Below are positions 1 through 8,949 of a stretch of 64,000 bases of DNA, piece after piece; positions within the stretch are counted from its first letter, which is position 1, and every line of letters begins with the position of its first letter. The DNA lies in contig CP139021.1 in NCBI GenBank assembly GCA_034044135.1, forward strand, positions 1,379,635 to 1,443,634, given 5' to 3'. Under the pieces are notes generated by a model. That model saw only the letters and a list, made by a program, of their open reading frames with translations, did no database searches and was not told where the DNA came from. This stretch comes from Flammeovirgaceae bacterium SG7u.111 (GTDB taxonomy: Bacteria > Bacteroidota > Bacteroidia > Cytophagales > Flammeovirgaceae). Both the position numbers and the translations under genes were made by a program.

Positions 1-1
1 T

Positions 2-28
2 TTAAAACAAGCAATTGAAAATGCTTAG
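2..28 (+). CDS. C-terminal end of an unidentified protein (partial)
   Basis: An open frame entering from the left edge reads LKQAIENA and stops with TAG at 26-28. It is followed within ten bases by a clear rho-independent terminator, which is why I take it for the end of a real plus-strand gene. Too little is visible to name the product. Confidence 0.45.
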   Translation, partial: LKQAIENA

Positions 29-34
29 AAAATT

Positions 35-66
35 AAATCCCTTCTTTCACGAGAAGGGATTTTTTT
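35..66 (+). terminator. Rho-independent terminator
   Basis: An 11-bp perfect stem (AAATCCCTTCT / AGAAGGGATTT) with a six-base loop runs straight into a T tract. It closes the gene that enters the window from the left. Confidence 0.85.
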
Positions 67-75
67 ATGTGCTAA

Positions 76-219
76 CCGTTCCAATATACTGTTCTTTTTT
101 ATCTGAAACATCCTAAAGAATGGAGGATTGATAAAAAAGCCTTATTTTACAAGGGAAATAAGTTAGAAAATGCTCCAAAAGCATTTTTTACTTTAGAGTA
201 TGTTAAAAAAACAGTATGA
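76..219 (+). other. Open stretch without a start codon, possible gene remnant
   Basis: Between the terminator and the first kinase gene there is a 47-codon open frame with no ATG, GTG or TTG near its beginning. It ends at TGA 217-219. The translation (for example HPKEWRIDKKALFYKGNKL) looks protein-like, rich in Lys and aromatic residues, but I do not recognise it. It may be a decayed gene end or chance. Confidence 0.15.
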
Positions 220-292
220 TCTGTAAAGGTTCTTTTTAGTATATTTCTATGCTATACCTTTCTGAAGTCATGATCAACTTGACAAATCTACT

Positions 293-3200
293 ATGTCAGA
301 TAAATTAGAACTAGAGAGCTTGTTCGATAATACATCCGTTTTCGCCTACCAGTTGGGTTTTCGGTTTCCAACCGTACACTACATAAGCAATTCTGTAAGC
401 GGTATTTTAGGTTTTAGCGAAGCTGATTTCAAGACTGAAAAGAGTGGTTTTTTTGGTTTTGTTCATAAGGAAGATCGCCAAATTTTCCAACAGTTTTTCG
501 ATGATGATACTAAGAAAGAGTTAAAAGTCCTTTTGAGGATGCAACATACCGATTCCTCTTTTATATACACAAAACATTACCTGAAAAAGATTCAAAAGAA
601 AGATGAGGTTCGTATAGAGGGATTGGCAATAGATGTGAACGAAAGTGAGAAGGATAAATTAGCCTTGAAACAAGAAAGGGAATATTCCCAAAATATATTT
701 CGGTCTTTGCAAGATGGGCTATCTGTGGTAAATGCTGATTTTAGCCACGGGATAGTTAATGCCTCTTTTCTCAAACAAATAGGGTTTGAATTGGAGGAGA
801 TTTTAGGGACAATGCCTCCCTACCCGTATTGGCCTGAAGAAGAGCTGGAAAATATCAAATCCGCTTTCGAAAAAGCTACTTCTGGAGAGGTTTCTACTTA
901 TGAGCTTGTTTTTAAAAAGAAAAGTGGAGAGCGTTTTCCCGTATTGGTAAGTCCTGCGCCTGTATTTGACGCCAAAGGCAAGCCAGTTAGCTTTATTGCT
1001 ACCGTCAAGGATATATCGGAGCTTAAGCGCTCCCAGCAAGAGCTAAAGGAAAGTGAAGAGATGTTTAGGTTACTCTCAGAGCAAGGCTTGATGTCGGTTT
1101 TTCTTGTGCAAGACCAAAAAATGGTCTATTTCAACGATTCATTTTGTAGAATTACTGGGTATGAAAAATCTGAAATCCAGGAATGGAAGCCAGGTGGAGT
1201 TTTTGAGAGGGTGCACGATGATTACAGGGAGTTTGTAATTAGTCAGTATAACAAAAAAATAAAAGGAGAAGAGGAGGTGGTAACTCACTATGAACTCAAA
1301 TTTGTTCATAAATCGGGAGAAGTAAGATGGATAGAGCTTTGGTCAAAAGGAGTTTCTTATAATGGCAAACAGGCTGATTTGGTAATGTTTCTAGATATCC
1401 ATGAAAAGAAAAAATTTGAAGAAGGTCTTAAAAAAAGCGAGAGTTGGTATAAAATCCTATTTGAGAAGGTCAGTGATGCAACTCTCATATTAGAAGATTT
1501 TATCATTGTTAATCATAATTCGAAAGCCTTGGACTTTTTTGGTGTAAAAGGGACGTTTTTTCTAAATCAGCATATTCAAAACTTTATTCCAGAGGGGAAA
1601 GGAGGCGAATTGTTGGATAGAATAGGGCAAGTGTCAGGTTATGATAAGCTTAGAATAGAGCAGGAGTTTAAGGTAGGAGATGTGGTTTTCGAAACAGAGG
1701 TAGGGGTAAGTATTCAAGAAGTAGCAGGTGGAAATCAAGTTTTACTCAGTATTAGGGATATTTCAGAAACTAAAAAGCATGAAAGAGAGCTTGAGGCTGA
1801 GTTGAGATATGTCCGAAATGCCATGGAAAACTTGCCTGTTGGCGTGGGGATTGTGAGTAGAGAAGGGGGGATTACTTATTTCAATAAACAGTTTACTAAA
1901 CAGTATGGGTATGAGTTAGAGGACTTTGAGCATGTTTCTGATTGGTTTGAAATGGCTTACCCCGATCCCATTTATAGAAGCATAATCATGAAAGAATGGG
2001 ATAATTCTGTAGCCTATTATACTGAGCATGGCTTTGTCGACCCTATGGAAGTTGAGATTGTTTCCAAAGATAGAAAAGTGAGAAACTCATTAATTTCTTT
2101 TGAAGTAATTAATGGTGATTTTGTTATTATTTTTAATGATGTTACGGAGCGAAAAAAAAATGAGAGAGAACTAAACGAGTCACAGTATATGCTTCAGAAA
2201 ATACTAGATACTATTCCAGTAAGGGTATTTTGGAAAAATAAAAACTCTGTTTACTTAGGCTGCAATAAGGTGTTTTTTGAAGATGCTGGTCTGCAAGAAG
2301 GGGATACCATAGTAGGGAAAACTGACTTTGATTTAGATTGGAAAGAAAATGCATATTCTTTTAGAAAGGATGATAAATTAGTGGTCTCTTCTGAAAAGCC
2401 TAAGTTGGGTTTTGAAGAAGTACAAGAAAGGCCTGATGGGAAAAAGAGCTGGTTACTAACAAGTAAAGTCCCTTTGCACGATTCGGAAGGTGTGCTAATA
2501 GGCGTGTTGGGTACTTACGATGATATCACTCGGTTAAAAGAAATAGAAAAAGAGCTTACAAACCATAAGAATAACCTTGAAAAGTTAGTTGATGATAGAA
2601 CAAGGGAAATTCATGTGCTCAATGAAGAGCTTACCCAAACTAATGAGGAAATTATAGCTGCCAACAATAATCTTTATGAACAAAAAGAATATCTGGAAGA
2701 GGCTATGCTTAAGTTAAAAGAAACACAGTCGCAGTTGGTACAATCCGAGAAAATGGCTTCGCTTGGAGTGTTGACCGCAGGAATTGCCCATGAAATAAAC
2801 AACCCTGTGAACTTTATAAGCTCAGCTTTGGAAGGACTTGAGGTCGTGTTACAAAGTTTAAAGAAACTAGTGGTTGCTTATGATGGTATTGATGATGAAA
2901 ATTATCAGGAAAAGTTGGTGGAAATTGAGCAACTTAAAATAAAAATACGATATCATATTTTGCTGAGCAGTTTAGAGAAGATTACTTCCAATATGCGTTC
3001 TGGGGTGCGTCGTACTACGGCGATTATTAAAAGCCTAAGGGTGTTTTCTAGAGCAGACGAAGGTGAGTTCCAAAAAGCCGATGTGAATGAGATGATAGAA
3101 TCGGCTCTGGTGATTTTGCATCACCAATACAAAAGCCGTATCAAAGTATCTAAATTGTTTTCCGATTTGCCACCAGTATTTTGCTACCCTGGGAAGCTCA

Positions 3201-3523
3201 GCCAAGTTTTTATGAACCTTTTGAGCAATGCCATACAAGCCATAGACAAGGAAGGTAAAATAACTATTACTACAAGTGTAGTTCCAGACAAAAGTCCTTC
3301 TGAGTTGGTTGTGAGCATAGAAGATTCGGGAAATGGAATTCCAGATGAAATTAGGAATAAGATATTTGAACCTTTTTTTACTACAAAACCCGTGGGCAAG
3401 GGAACGGGGCTAGGACTTGCTATTAGTTATGGAATAATTCAGGAGCACAGGGGACGGATTGAAGTACAGAAATCTGATGGAAAAGGCACTGTTTTTTCTA
3501 TTTATATTCCCGTTTCTACCTAA
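293..3523 (+). CDS. Multi-PAS sensor histidine kinase
   Basis: This is a 1076-residue protein with no evident membrane segment, so it is probably a cytoplasmic sensor. About six PAS/PAC units fill residues 5-755; the exits of units read like DISELKRSQQELKE and DVTERKKNERELNES. A coiled coil follows (about 755-825), then a HisKA-like dimerisation domain with the phospho-acceptor His near residue 833 in GIAHEINNPVNFI. The HATPase_c domain carries the N box (MNLLSNAIQAI), G1 (DSGNGIPDE) and G2 (GKGTGLGLA). There is no receiver domain and no adjacent response regulator, so it is an orphan kinase. The kinase core closely resembles those of the genes at 5195, 8950 and 23576 in this window. The ligand cannot be inferred. 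The ATG at 293 starts the first PAS unit directly. Confidence 0.93.
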   Translation: MSDKLELESLFDNTSVFAYQLGFRFPTVHYISNSVSGILGFSEADFKTEKSGFFGFVHKEDRQIFQQFFDDDTKKELKVLLRMQHTDSSFIYTKHYLKKIQKKDEVRIEGLAIDVNESEKDKLALKQEREYSQNIFRSLQDGLSVVNADFSHGIVNASFLKQIGFELEEILGTMPPYPYWPEEELENIKSAFEKATSGEVSTYELVFKKKSGERFPVLVSPAPVFDAKGKPVSFIATVKDISELKRSQQELKESEEMFRLLSEQGLMSVFLVQDQKMVYFNDSFCRITGYEKSEIQEWKPGGVFERVHDDYREFVISQYNKKIKGEEEVVTHYELKFVHKSGEVRWIELWSKGVSYNGKQADLVMFLDIHEKKKFEEGLKKSESWYKILFEKVSDATLILEDFIIVNHNSKALDFFGVKGTFFLNQHIQNFIPEGKGGELLDRIGQVSGYDKLRIEQEFKVGDVVFETEVGVSIQEVAGGNQVLLSIRDISETKKHERELEAELRYVRNAMENLPVGVGIVSREGGITYFNKQFTKQYGYELEDFEHVSDWFEMAYPDPIYRSIIMKEWDNSVAYYTEHGFVDPMEVEIVSKDRKVRNSLISFEVINGDFVIIFNDVTERKKNERELNESQYMLQKILDTIPVRVFWKNKNSVYLGCNKVFFEDAGLQEGDTIVGKTDFDLDWKENAYSFRKDDKLVVSSEKPKLGFEEVQERPDGKKSWLLTSKVPLHDSEGVLIGVLGTYDDITRLKEIEKELTNHKNNLEKLVDDRTREIHVLNEELTQTNEEIIAANNNLYEQKEYLEEAMLKLKETQSQLVQSEKMASLGVLTAGIAHEINNPVNFISSALEGLEVVLQSLKKLVVAYDGIDDENYQEKLVEIEQLKIKIRYHILLSSLEKITSNMRSGVRRTTAIIKSLRVFSRADEGEFQKADVNEMIESALVILHHQYKSRIKVSKLFSDLPPVFCYPGKLSQVFMNLLSNAIQAIDKEGKITITTSVVPDKSPSELVVSIEDSGNGIPDEIRNKIFEPFFTTKPVGKGTGLGLAISYGIIQEHRGRIEVQKSDGKGTVFSIYIPVST

Positions 3524-3579
3524 GTTTTACGTTCCTTTGCTTCGTATTTTTATTTCTTTGTAGTCCGATCGCTTTTCTA

Positions 3580-4710
3580 ATGCCCAAGCAACTTTGTATC
3601 TTAAGTATTGTTCCTTTCCCCTTATACCCCGTTCAGTCTGGTGGGCAAAAGAAAACCGCAGGCTTGTTAGAGCACTTCGTTCAGCAGCATAAGGTTACTT
3701 TGGTTACCTCTGCCGATAGTGGAACTCCGGTTTCTCCATTTATCGATTTTAAGCCTTGGCTAAGACCTGATAAATGGAGGTATTTTGATTGGCGAGTGCT
3801 TGCAAAGCTCCGTGGTCTTGCACAAAGTGCAGATGTGGTTATTTTGGATCAGCCTTTTTGGGGGTTGCTAGGGCTGCTACTAGCCAAGCAGTCGGGGAAA
3901 AAACTGATTATCCATTCTCATAATATAGAAGGCCAGCGCTTCAAAACTATAGGTAAATGGTGGTGGTGGATACTGGCAGAGTTGGAAAAATATGTGATGA
4001 GAAAAGCCGACGGTGTCTTATTTATTACCGAGGAAGATAGGGCATTTGCCATACCTCATATGGGGCTTAAGCCTGAAAAATGCAGCATAGCTGAGTATGG
4101 GATAGAGCTGAGAGAACCTCCTTTGGAAGTAATAAATACTCGTACTAATACTAGGAAAGAACTTTTTCAAAACCTTGATTTAGAAGAAGGAACTTCAGTG
4201 TTTTTGTTTTATGGGTTAATGAGCTACCAACCTAATATTGAGGCACTTGAATGTATTCTTACCAAAATATTGCCTCTATTAGTAGAGGACAAAGAGTTGC
4301 CGTTTCATGTTATCATTTGTGGGAAAGGATTACCTGAGCGCTACAAAGAGCTTTTGGGTAAAAGCCACATTAGTTATTTGGGCTTTGTAGACGATATTGA
4401 TGCGATGATAATGGCCGCCGACGTAGTGCTCAATCCTGTTTTGAGCGGAGGTGGGGTGAAAACAAAATTGATAGATGCATTAGCTGTTGGCACGTTGGTA
4501 GTTTCGACTGAGACAGGCGCATTAGGTGTTAATACAACAGCTTGTAAAAATATGTTGATGCTTGCTCCCGATAATGATTGGAATAAGTTTGTTGAGCAGC
4601 TAAAGGTGGCGATAAAAACTGCTCATGCCACTCCTGCTTCTTTTTATGAACATTACTATCTGGGAAATATAGCTAACCGAGTGGTTAAATGGATTTTACA
4701 CAAATTCTAG
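3580..4710 (+). CDS. GT4-like glycosyltransferase
   Basis: A 376-residue protein with the two-Rossmann-fold layout of GT-B glycosyltransferases. The N-terminal acceptor half starts with ILSIVPFPLYPVQSGGQKK, where the Gly-rich loop after the first strand is typical. The C-terminal nucleotide-sugar half contains LFYGLMSYQPNIEAL, LGFVDDIDAMI and the donor-binding LSGGGVKTKLIDALA, followed by VGTLVVSTETGALG. No signal peptide is present, so it should act on the cytoplasmic side, adding a sugar to a lipid-linked or cell-envelope glycan. The donor and acceptor are unknown. It follows the PAS kinase by 56 bases on the same strand, so co-transcription is possible but unproven. Confidence 0.85.
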   Translation: MPKQLCILSIVPFPLYPVQSGGQKKTAGLLEHFVQQHKVTLVTSADSGTPVSPFIDFKPWLRPDKWRYFDWRVLAKLRGLAQSADVVILDQPFWGLLGLLLAKQSGKKLIIHSHNIEGQRFKTIGKWWWWILAELEKYVMRKADGVLFITEEDRAFAIPHMGLKPEKCSIAEYGIELREPPLEVINTRTNTRKELFQNLDLEEGTSVFLFYGLMSYQPNIEALECILTKILPLLVEDKELPFHVIICGKGLPERYKELLGKSHISYLGFVDDIDAMIMAADVVLNPVLSGGGVKTKLIDALAVGTLVVSTETGALGVNTTACKNMLMLAPDNDWNKFVEQLKVAIKTAHATPASFYEHYYLGNIANRVVKWILHKF

Positions 4711-4989
4711 TAATTTTACCTATATCACCCGAATATATCTCTTATCACTTGGGCATGATAATATAGCATACTCTGGAGTTGTAAGGACTCAATGCTGAAT
4801 TGAAGTTGCAAATGAAATAATGGTTCAATAAACTGAATGACTAGAACAGAAACGAAATTGTTTACAAGATATTAATATAGCGTTACCTGACGGTAACAAA
4901 GATAATTTATAGATGATCAGGTTATTGCAAGTGTCGATCATGTCTAGCGACTGTAACAAATTATATTTATTGTTTTTAGAGAGAATCAT

Positions 4990-5076
4990 ATGGGGAAGTC
5001 CCAAAGAAACGATGTAGCCACGGTTGAGGTTGGTTATTCTATGGAATGGACAATAACCCCAACAGCTTGCTTATAA
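4990..5076 (+). CDS. Possible 28-residue small ORF
   Basis: An ATG-to-TAA frame of 28 codons (MGKSQRNDVATV at its start, TPTACL at its end). Its stop codon falls inside the loop of the 5055-5088 hairpin, so if transcribed it would end in a structured 3' end. I know of no family. No convincing ribosome-binding site precedes it. It could be chance. Confidence 0.15.
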   Translation: MGKSQRNDVATVEVGYSMEWTITPTACL

Positions 5077-5088
5077 GTTGTTGGGGTT
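5055..5088 (+). terminator. Stem-loop, possible terminator
   Basis: A 10-bp perfect stem (AACCCCAACA / TGTTGGGGTT) extends by CTT/AAG inside after one mismatch. No T tract follows on either strand, so it may be a pause or processing structure or part of a leader rather than a standard terminator. Confidence 0.45.
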
Positions 5089-5142
5089 AAGGTCGTGTTT
5101 GGTTTTATAACAAGTTAAGGTTTCTGCCTTTTGATATTTTTA

Positions 5143-5188
5143 CTATATTTAGTGAGACATCTTATATTGGACGTCCTACTAAATATAG
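5143..5188 (+). promoter_or_regulatory. Inverted repeat immediately upstream of the propeller kinase
   Basis: The arms CTATATTTAGT (5143-5153) and ACTAAATATAG (5178-5188) are perfectly complementary over 11 bases. The repeat extends inward through GAC/GTC after two mismatches. It ends six bases before the ATG at 5195. It could be an operator or, in the RNA, a stem that masks the start codon. Confidence 0.45.
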
Positions 5189-5194
5189 GCAGTT

Positions 5195-8100
5195 ATGCTT
5201 TATTGTTTTATTTCCAAACAACAATTTTTTGGTAGCTTATTAAAATATAAACTGTTGATTAAGGCTGTATTAGCCTGTCTGGTTTTTTTTGTTTATTCTG
5301 CCTGTTTTTCCCAAAAACCTAATCTTATATTCAAGCACTTAACTGTCGAAGATGGGCTTTCTCATAATTCCGTTTGGAAAGTGTTTCAAGACTCTGATGG
5401 ATTGATTTGGATTTCTACCCAAAATGGCTTGAATAAATACAATGGGTACACTTTTGTCCACTACAAGCATGATCCCTCCGATTCGACCAGTATAGCCAAC
5501 AATGATGTTAAGAACATTCTAGAGGATAAGGCTGGAAACCTGTGGATATCTAGCTGGGGTGGTGGTATTTCCATTTTGGATAAAAGAACCAATAAGTTCA
5601 AAAGGTTGGTTCATAAGGCAGGAGATTCTACCAGTATTTCCTCCAATTATATCGATGATCTGTATATGGATTCGAAGGGTGTTATTTGGGCAGAAACATC
5701 CAAAAATGGAATTCTATTGATAGATCCTTCTACACAAAAAGTTATTAGAACTTTACGGCCGGGCTTTACTCGGTCAGGAAATATAAATAATTATAGGGCA
5801 AGCCAATTTGTAGAAGATGATAAGGGGAATATGTGGGTTGCGACCTCAGGAAATGGGCTGAATTACTATAATCCGGAAAATGGGGAAAATGAACGGGTAC
5901 TATTAAGTACTGAAAACCCAGGGGAAGAAAACCTTGTAAGTCTTCACTTGGATTCAAAGAAAAGGCTTTGGCTAGGAACTTGGTCCGATGGTGTTTATGT
6001 GCTAGATCAGGATGGGAAAACAAAACATTTCAAGCATTCTCAAGAAAAGGGGAATAGCATTTCAAATAATCAGGTCTGGTATATCGCTGAAGATGTTACC
6101 GGCGCTATTTGGCTAGGGACGGATAATGGTATTTCCATTTATGACGAAGAAGGGGGATTTTATAATTATACAAGCTTTAAGTTCAATAAAAAGGGGCTAA
6201 GTTCAGATATAATAAAATGTATTTATCAGGATAACTCTAATAGAGTTTGGGTGGGCACTCTTTTCACAGGCTTAAATGTTTTTGATAAAAGGTTTAGCAA
6301 TTTTGAGCATTTTTTTAATACCTCCGATGCCAATTCACTTTCTTACGATAAAGTTAGCGCTTTTGTATATGATCAAAGAGGGGATGTACTTGTCGGGACC
6401 GACGGCGGTGGGCTCAATATTTTTGACCTCGAAAAGAAAACTTTTAAGCGGTTTATGCACAACCCGCAAGACCCAACCTCAATAGGAAGCAATAAAATCA
6501 AGACGATTTTAGAGGATAGTAAAGGAAGGATATGGATAGGCTTTTGGGCAGCTGGTTTTGATAGGTTTGACCCTAGCACTGGCACTTTTACTCATTATAA
6601 GAATAAAGGGACGCCCAACTCACCAAATAGTAATGATATACTGGCTATAGTAGAAGATGAAAAGGGTTTTTTATGGCTAGCGACATACGGTGGTGGGCTC
6701 AATAAGTTTGATGTGGAAAAGGGTATTTTTGAGTATTTTGTACCCGCCTCTTCTGGGTTAAAAGCCGAGCTTTTGTGGACGATGAAGCATTATGATGGAT
6801 ATTTATATACGGGTACGGGTGACGGGCTTTTTCAACAGGTAAATCTTGAAACGATGGAAGTTTCAACTATAGTTTCGAATAAGGAAAAACCAGAGGCTAT
6901 CCAGAGTATGAAGTTAGATGATGAAGGCAACTTGTGGATTGGATACCAAGAAGGTTTCTTTAAATATGATACTAATAACAATAAAGTTGTTCGGTTTGAT
7001 AATATTTCAGGCCTGCCGCCAATTTATGTGAACTCTATTGAACTAGATGCAGGAGGTCAGGTTTGGTTAGGGACTAATAATGGACTTTATAGTTATGACC
7101 TATCCACCAAGTATTTAAAAAAATATAGAATTGAGGAGGGGCTTCAAGGTTTAGAGTTTAGCAGAAAGGCATCTCTTAAGCTGCCTACTGGGGAATTGAT
7201 TTTTGGGGGGAATAATGGGTTTAATATCTTCAATCCCGATAGTTTGAAAAGCTATGAGGACGATTTCCCTCTTATTTTTACCAGCTTTGAGGTGTTTAAC
7301 AAACCAGTAGAAATAGGAGAAGGTAAGCCTCTTTCAGCCCACGTTAATTATGTGGAAAAAGCAGTGCTTACTTATGAGCAATCACTTTTTAGCATTTGTT
7401 ATGCTTCGCTTAATTATTCAGATCCTGACAAGGTAGAATACAGGTACAGGTTATTGGGCTTTTCTGACGAAAACTGGCTGTTAGCTGGACGAGAGCGGAA
7501 AGCTACTTTTTCCAATCTTGACCAAGGGAAATACACCTTTGAGGTTCAGGCATTGGATTGCAATGGAAAGCAACTGGGGGAAGGACGAACACTAAGTATT
7601 ATAGTACTCGCCCCTTGGTGGGAGTCTTTGTGGTTCAGGTACTTGTCGGTTATTCTTTGTGTTGTTAGTCTATTCGTTTTTTATAAGCTTCGGATCCATT
7701 ATTATGAAAGAAGAAATAGGTTTTTAGAGGAAAAAGTGCAAGAAAGAACTGTTGAATTGCTGGAGAAAAATGGTGAGATTTCTTCGCAAAATGAGGAGCT
7801 TCAATCGCAGCAAGAAGAGCTTCAGATGCAGCAGGAAGAGTTGGCAGTTCAAAATGAAGAATTACTTACTACACTTCATAAATTAAAACTGGCTCAATCG
7901 AAACTGGTGCAATCGGAAAAAATGGCTTCATTGGGTTTGCTCACCGCAGGCATTGCCCACGAAATCAATAACCCTATCAATTTCATAAAATCGAGTATAC
8001 ATGGCTTGCAGTTGATTATTTCCCAGTTTACAAAGGTTTCTGAGTTATATGCCCAAGTAAATGTAAGCAATGCAGATGAGAAGTTGTTGGAAATAGAGCA

Positions 8101-8695
8101 ATACAAGAAGGAGCTGAAGTTCGATATGATGATGGACAAGGCTGAGAAAGTAACGCAGCATATTGATACAGGTGTAAACCGGACTGCGGAGATAGTAAAA
8201 GGACTCAGGTCGTTTAGTCGACTAGATATTCAAACCTTTATTGCTTTTGACCTTGAAGAGGCAATAGATAATACACTTTTGCTCATAAACCACTTATTAG
8301 AAAATAAGATAGAGGTATTTCGGAATTATGAAAAAGTGCCCATGGTAGAATGCTCTCCAGGGCAGATCAATCAAGTGTTGATGAATATTTTGGTGAATGC
8401 AGCACAATCAATAGATGGAGAAGGCAGTATATTTATCTCTTTGCAGGAGCAAGGGGCAAATGCCATCATCAAAGTGAAAGATTCGGGGATAGGCATTCCT
8501 CCTGAAAACCTAAAGAAAGTTTTTGATCCATTTTTTACGACAAAGGAAGTAGGCTCGGGCACTGGTATGGGCTTATCTAGTGCACTAGGAATTGTTGAAG
8601 AACACAATGGCAGTTTCCAAGTAGACAGTAAAGTGGGAGAAGGAACAACCATCATCATCACTCTGCCATTTAAGAATGATAATACAAAGATATGA
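5195..8695 (+). CDS. Two-component propeller sensor histidine kinase (no output domain)
   Basis: A 1166-residue membrane sensor. The N-terminal hydrophobic segment (about 18-42) should export a large periplasmic sensor made of repeated Reg_prop blades, each with an LWISSWGGG/IWLGTDNGI-type motif followed by a KFKRLVHK-type strand (about 45-690). A Y_Y_Y domain (about 715-800) is followed by one transmembrane helix (about 810-832), a Gln/Glu-rich coiled coil, the HisKA His near 923 (GIAHEINNPINFI), and a HATPase domain with N box MNILVNAAQSI, DSGIGIP and GTGMGLS. This is the sensor half of the hybrid two-component systems that control polysaccharide utilisation in Bacteroidetes. The usual C-terminal receiver and AraC-type regions are absent, because the protein stops right after the ATPase. 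A very similar gene follows in tandem at 8950. Confidence 0.93.
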   Translation: MLYCFISKQQFFGSLLKYKLLIKAVLACLVFFVYSACFSQKPNLIFKHLTVEDGLSHNSVWKVFQDSDGLIWISTQNGLNKYNGYTFVHYKHDPSDSTSIANNDVKNILEDKAGNLWISSWGGGISILDKRTNKFKRLVHKAGDSTSISSNYIDDLYMDSKGVIWAETSKNGILLIDPSTQKVIRTLRPGFTRSGNINNYRASQFVEDDKGNMWVATSGNGLNYYNPENGENERVLLSTENPGEENLVSLHLDSKKRLWLGTWSDGVYVLDQDGKTKHFKHSQEKGNSISNNQVWYIAEDVTGAIWLGTDNGISIYDEEGGFYNYTSFKFNKKGLSSDIIKCIYQDNSNRVWVGTLFTGLNVFDKRFSNFEHFFNTSDANSLSYDKVSAFVYDQRGDVLVGTDGGGLNIFDLEKKTFKRFMHNPQDPTSIGSNKIKTILEDSKGRIWIGFWAAGFDRFDPSTGTFTHYKNKGTPNSPNSNDILAIVEDEKGFLWLATYGGGLNKFDVEKGIFEYFVPASSGLKAELLWTMKHYDGYLYTGTGDGLFQQVNLETMEVSTIVSNKEKPEAIQSMKLDDEGNLWIGYQEGFFKYDTNNNKVVRFDNISGLPPIYVNSIELDAGGQVWLGTNNGLYSYDLSTKYLKKYRIEEGLQGLEFSRKASLKLPTGELIFGGNNGFNIFNPDSLKSYEDDFPLIFTSFEVFNKPVEIGEGKPLSAHVNYVEKAVLTYEQSLFSICYASLNYSDPDKVEYRYRLLGFSDENWLLAGRERKATFSNLDQGKYTFEVQALDCNGKQLGEGRTLSIIVLAPWWESLWFRYLSVILCVVSLFVFYKLRIHYYERRNRFLEEKVQERTVELLEKNGEISSQNEELQSQQEELQMQQEELAVQNEELLTTLHKLKLAQSKLVQSEKMASLGLLTAGIAHEINNPINFIKSSIHGLQLIISQFTKVSELYAQVNVSNADEKLLEIEQYKKELKFDMMMDKAEKVTQHIDTGVNRTAEIVKGLRSFSRLDIQTFIAFDLEEAIDNTLLLINHLLENKIEVFRNYEKVPMVECSPGQINQVLMNILVNAAQSIDGEGSIFISLQEQGANAIIKVKDSGIGIPPENLKKVFDPFFTTKEVGSGTGMGLSSALGIVEEHNGSFQVDSKVGEGTTIIITLPFKNDNTKI

Positions 8696-8878
8696 AAAGG
8701 GGTATTTTTTGTTTTGTGCCTTGTTTAGTATCAAAAATAAGCAATACCAATTTTTACAGCGATATGTGAAATTATCAACCAGCTCGTTGCAAGAATTAAA
8801 AAAAAAGTGTGATTTTTTTATAAACCTAATAACAATGTTTTTTTTGTTACCAGTTAACCTCTGGTTAAAGAATTAGTT

Positions 8879-8886
8879 TATATTTG
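8879..8886 (+). promoter_or_regulatory. Possible Bacteroidetes -7 element
   Basis: TATATTTG fits the Bacteroidetes sigma-ABfr -7 consensus TAnnTTTG and lies 64 bases before the ATG at 8950. I see no good TTG at the expected -33 distance, so this is tentative. Confidence 0.3.
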
Positions 8887-8949
8887 GTAAACGGGTTGTT
8901 TTTTAGATATATCATTCCAATGAGTTTAATTAGATGACGAATACATCAG

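Larger units (their letters stand above)
4711..5194. other. 484-bp spacer with two hairpins and a possible micro-ORF
   Basis: This long spacer before the first propeller kinase holds no recognisable gene. It contains a strong hairpin at 5055-5088, an inverted repeat at 5143-5188 just before the next start codon, and a 28-codon ORF at 4990-5076. These are listed separately. The rest is AT-rich with nothing I can assign. Confidence 0.6.

Noticed and set aside
8676-8876. 66-codon ORF following the first propeller kinase
   Set aside because: It starts inside the kinase gene, has no recognisable motif, and its composition is that of AT-rich spacer.
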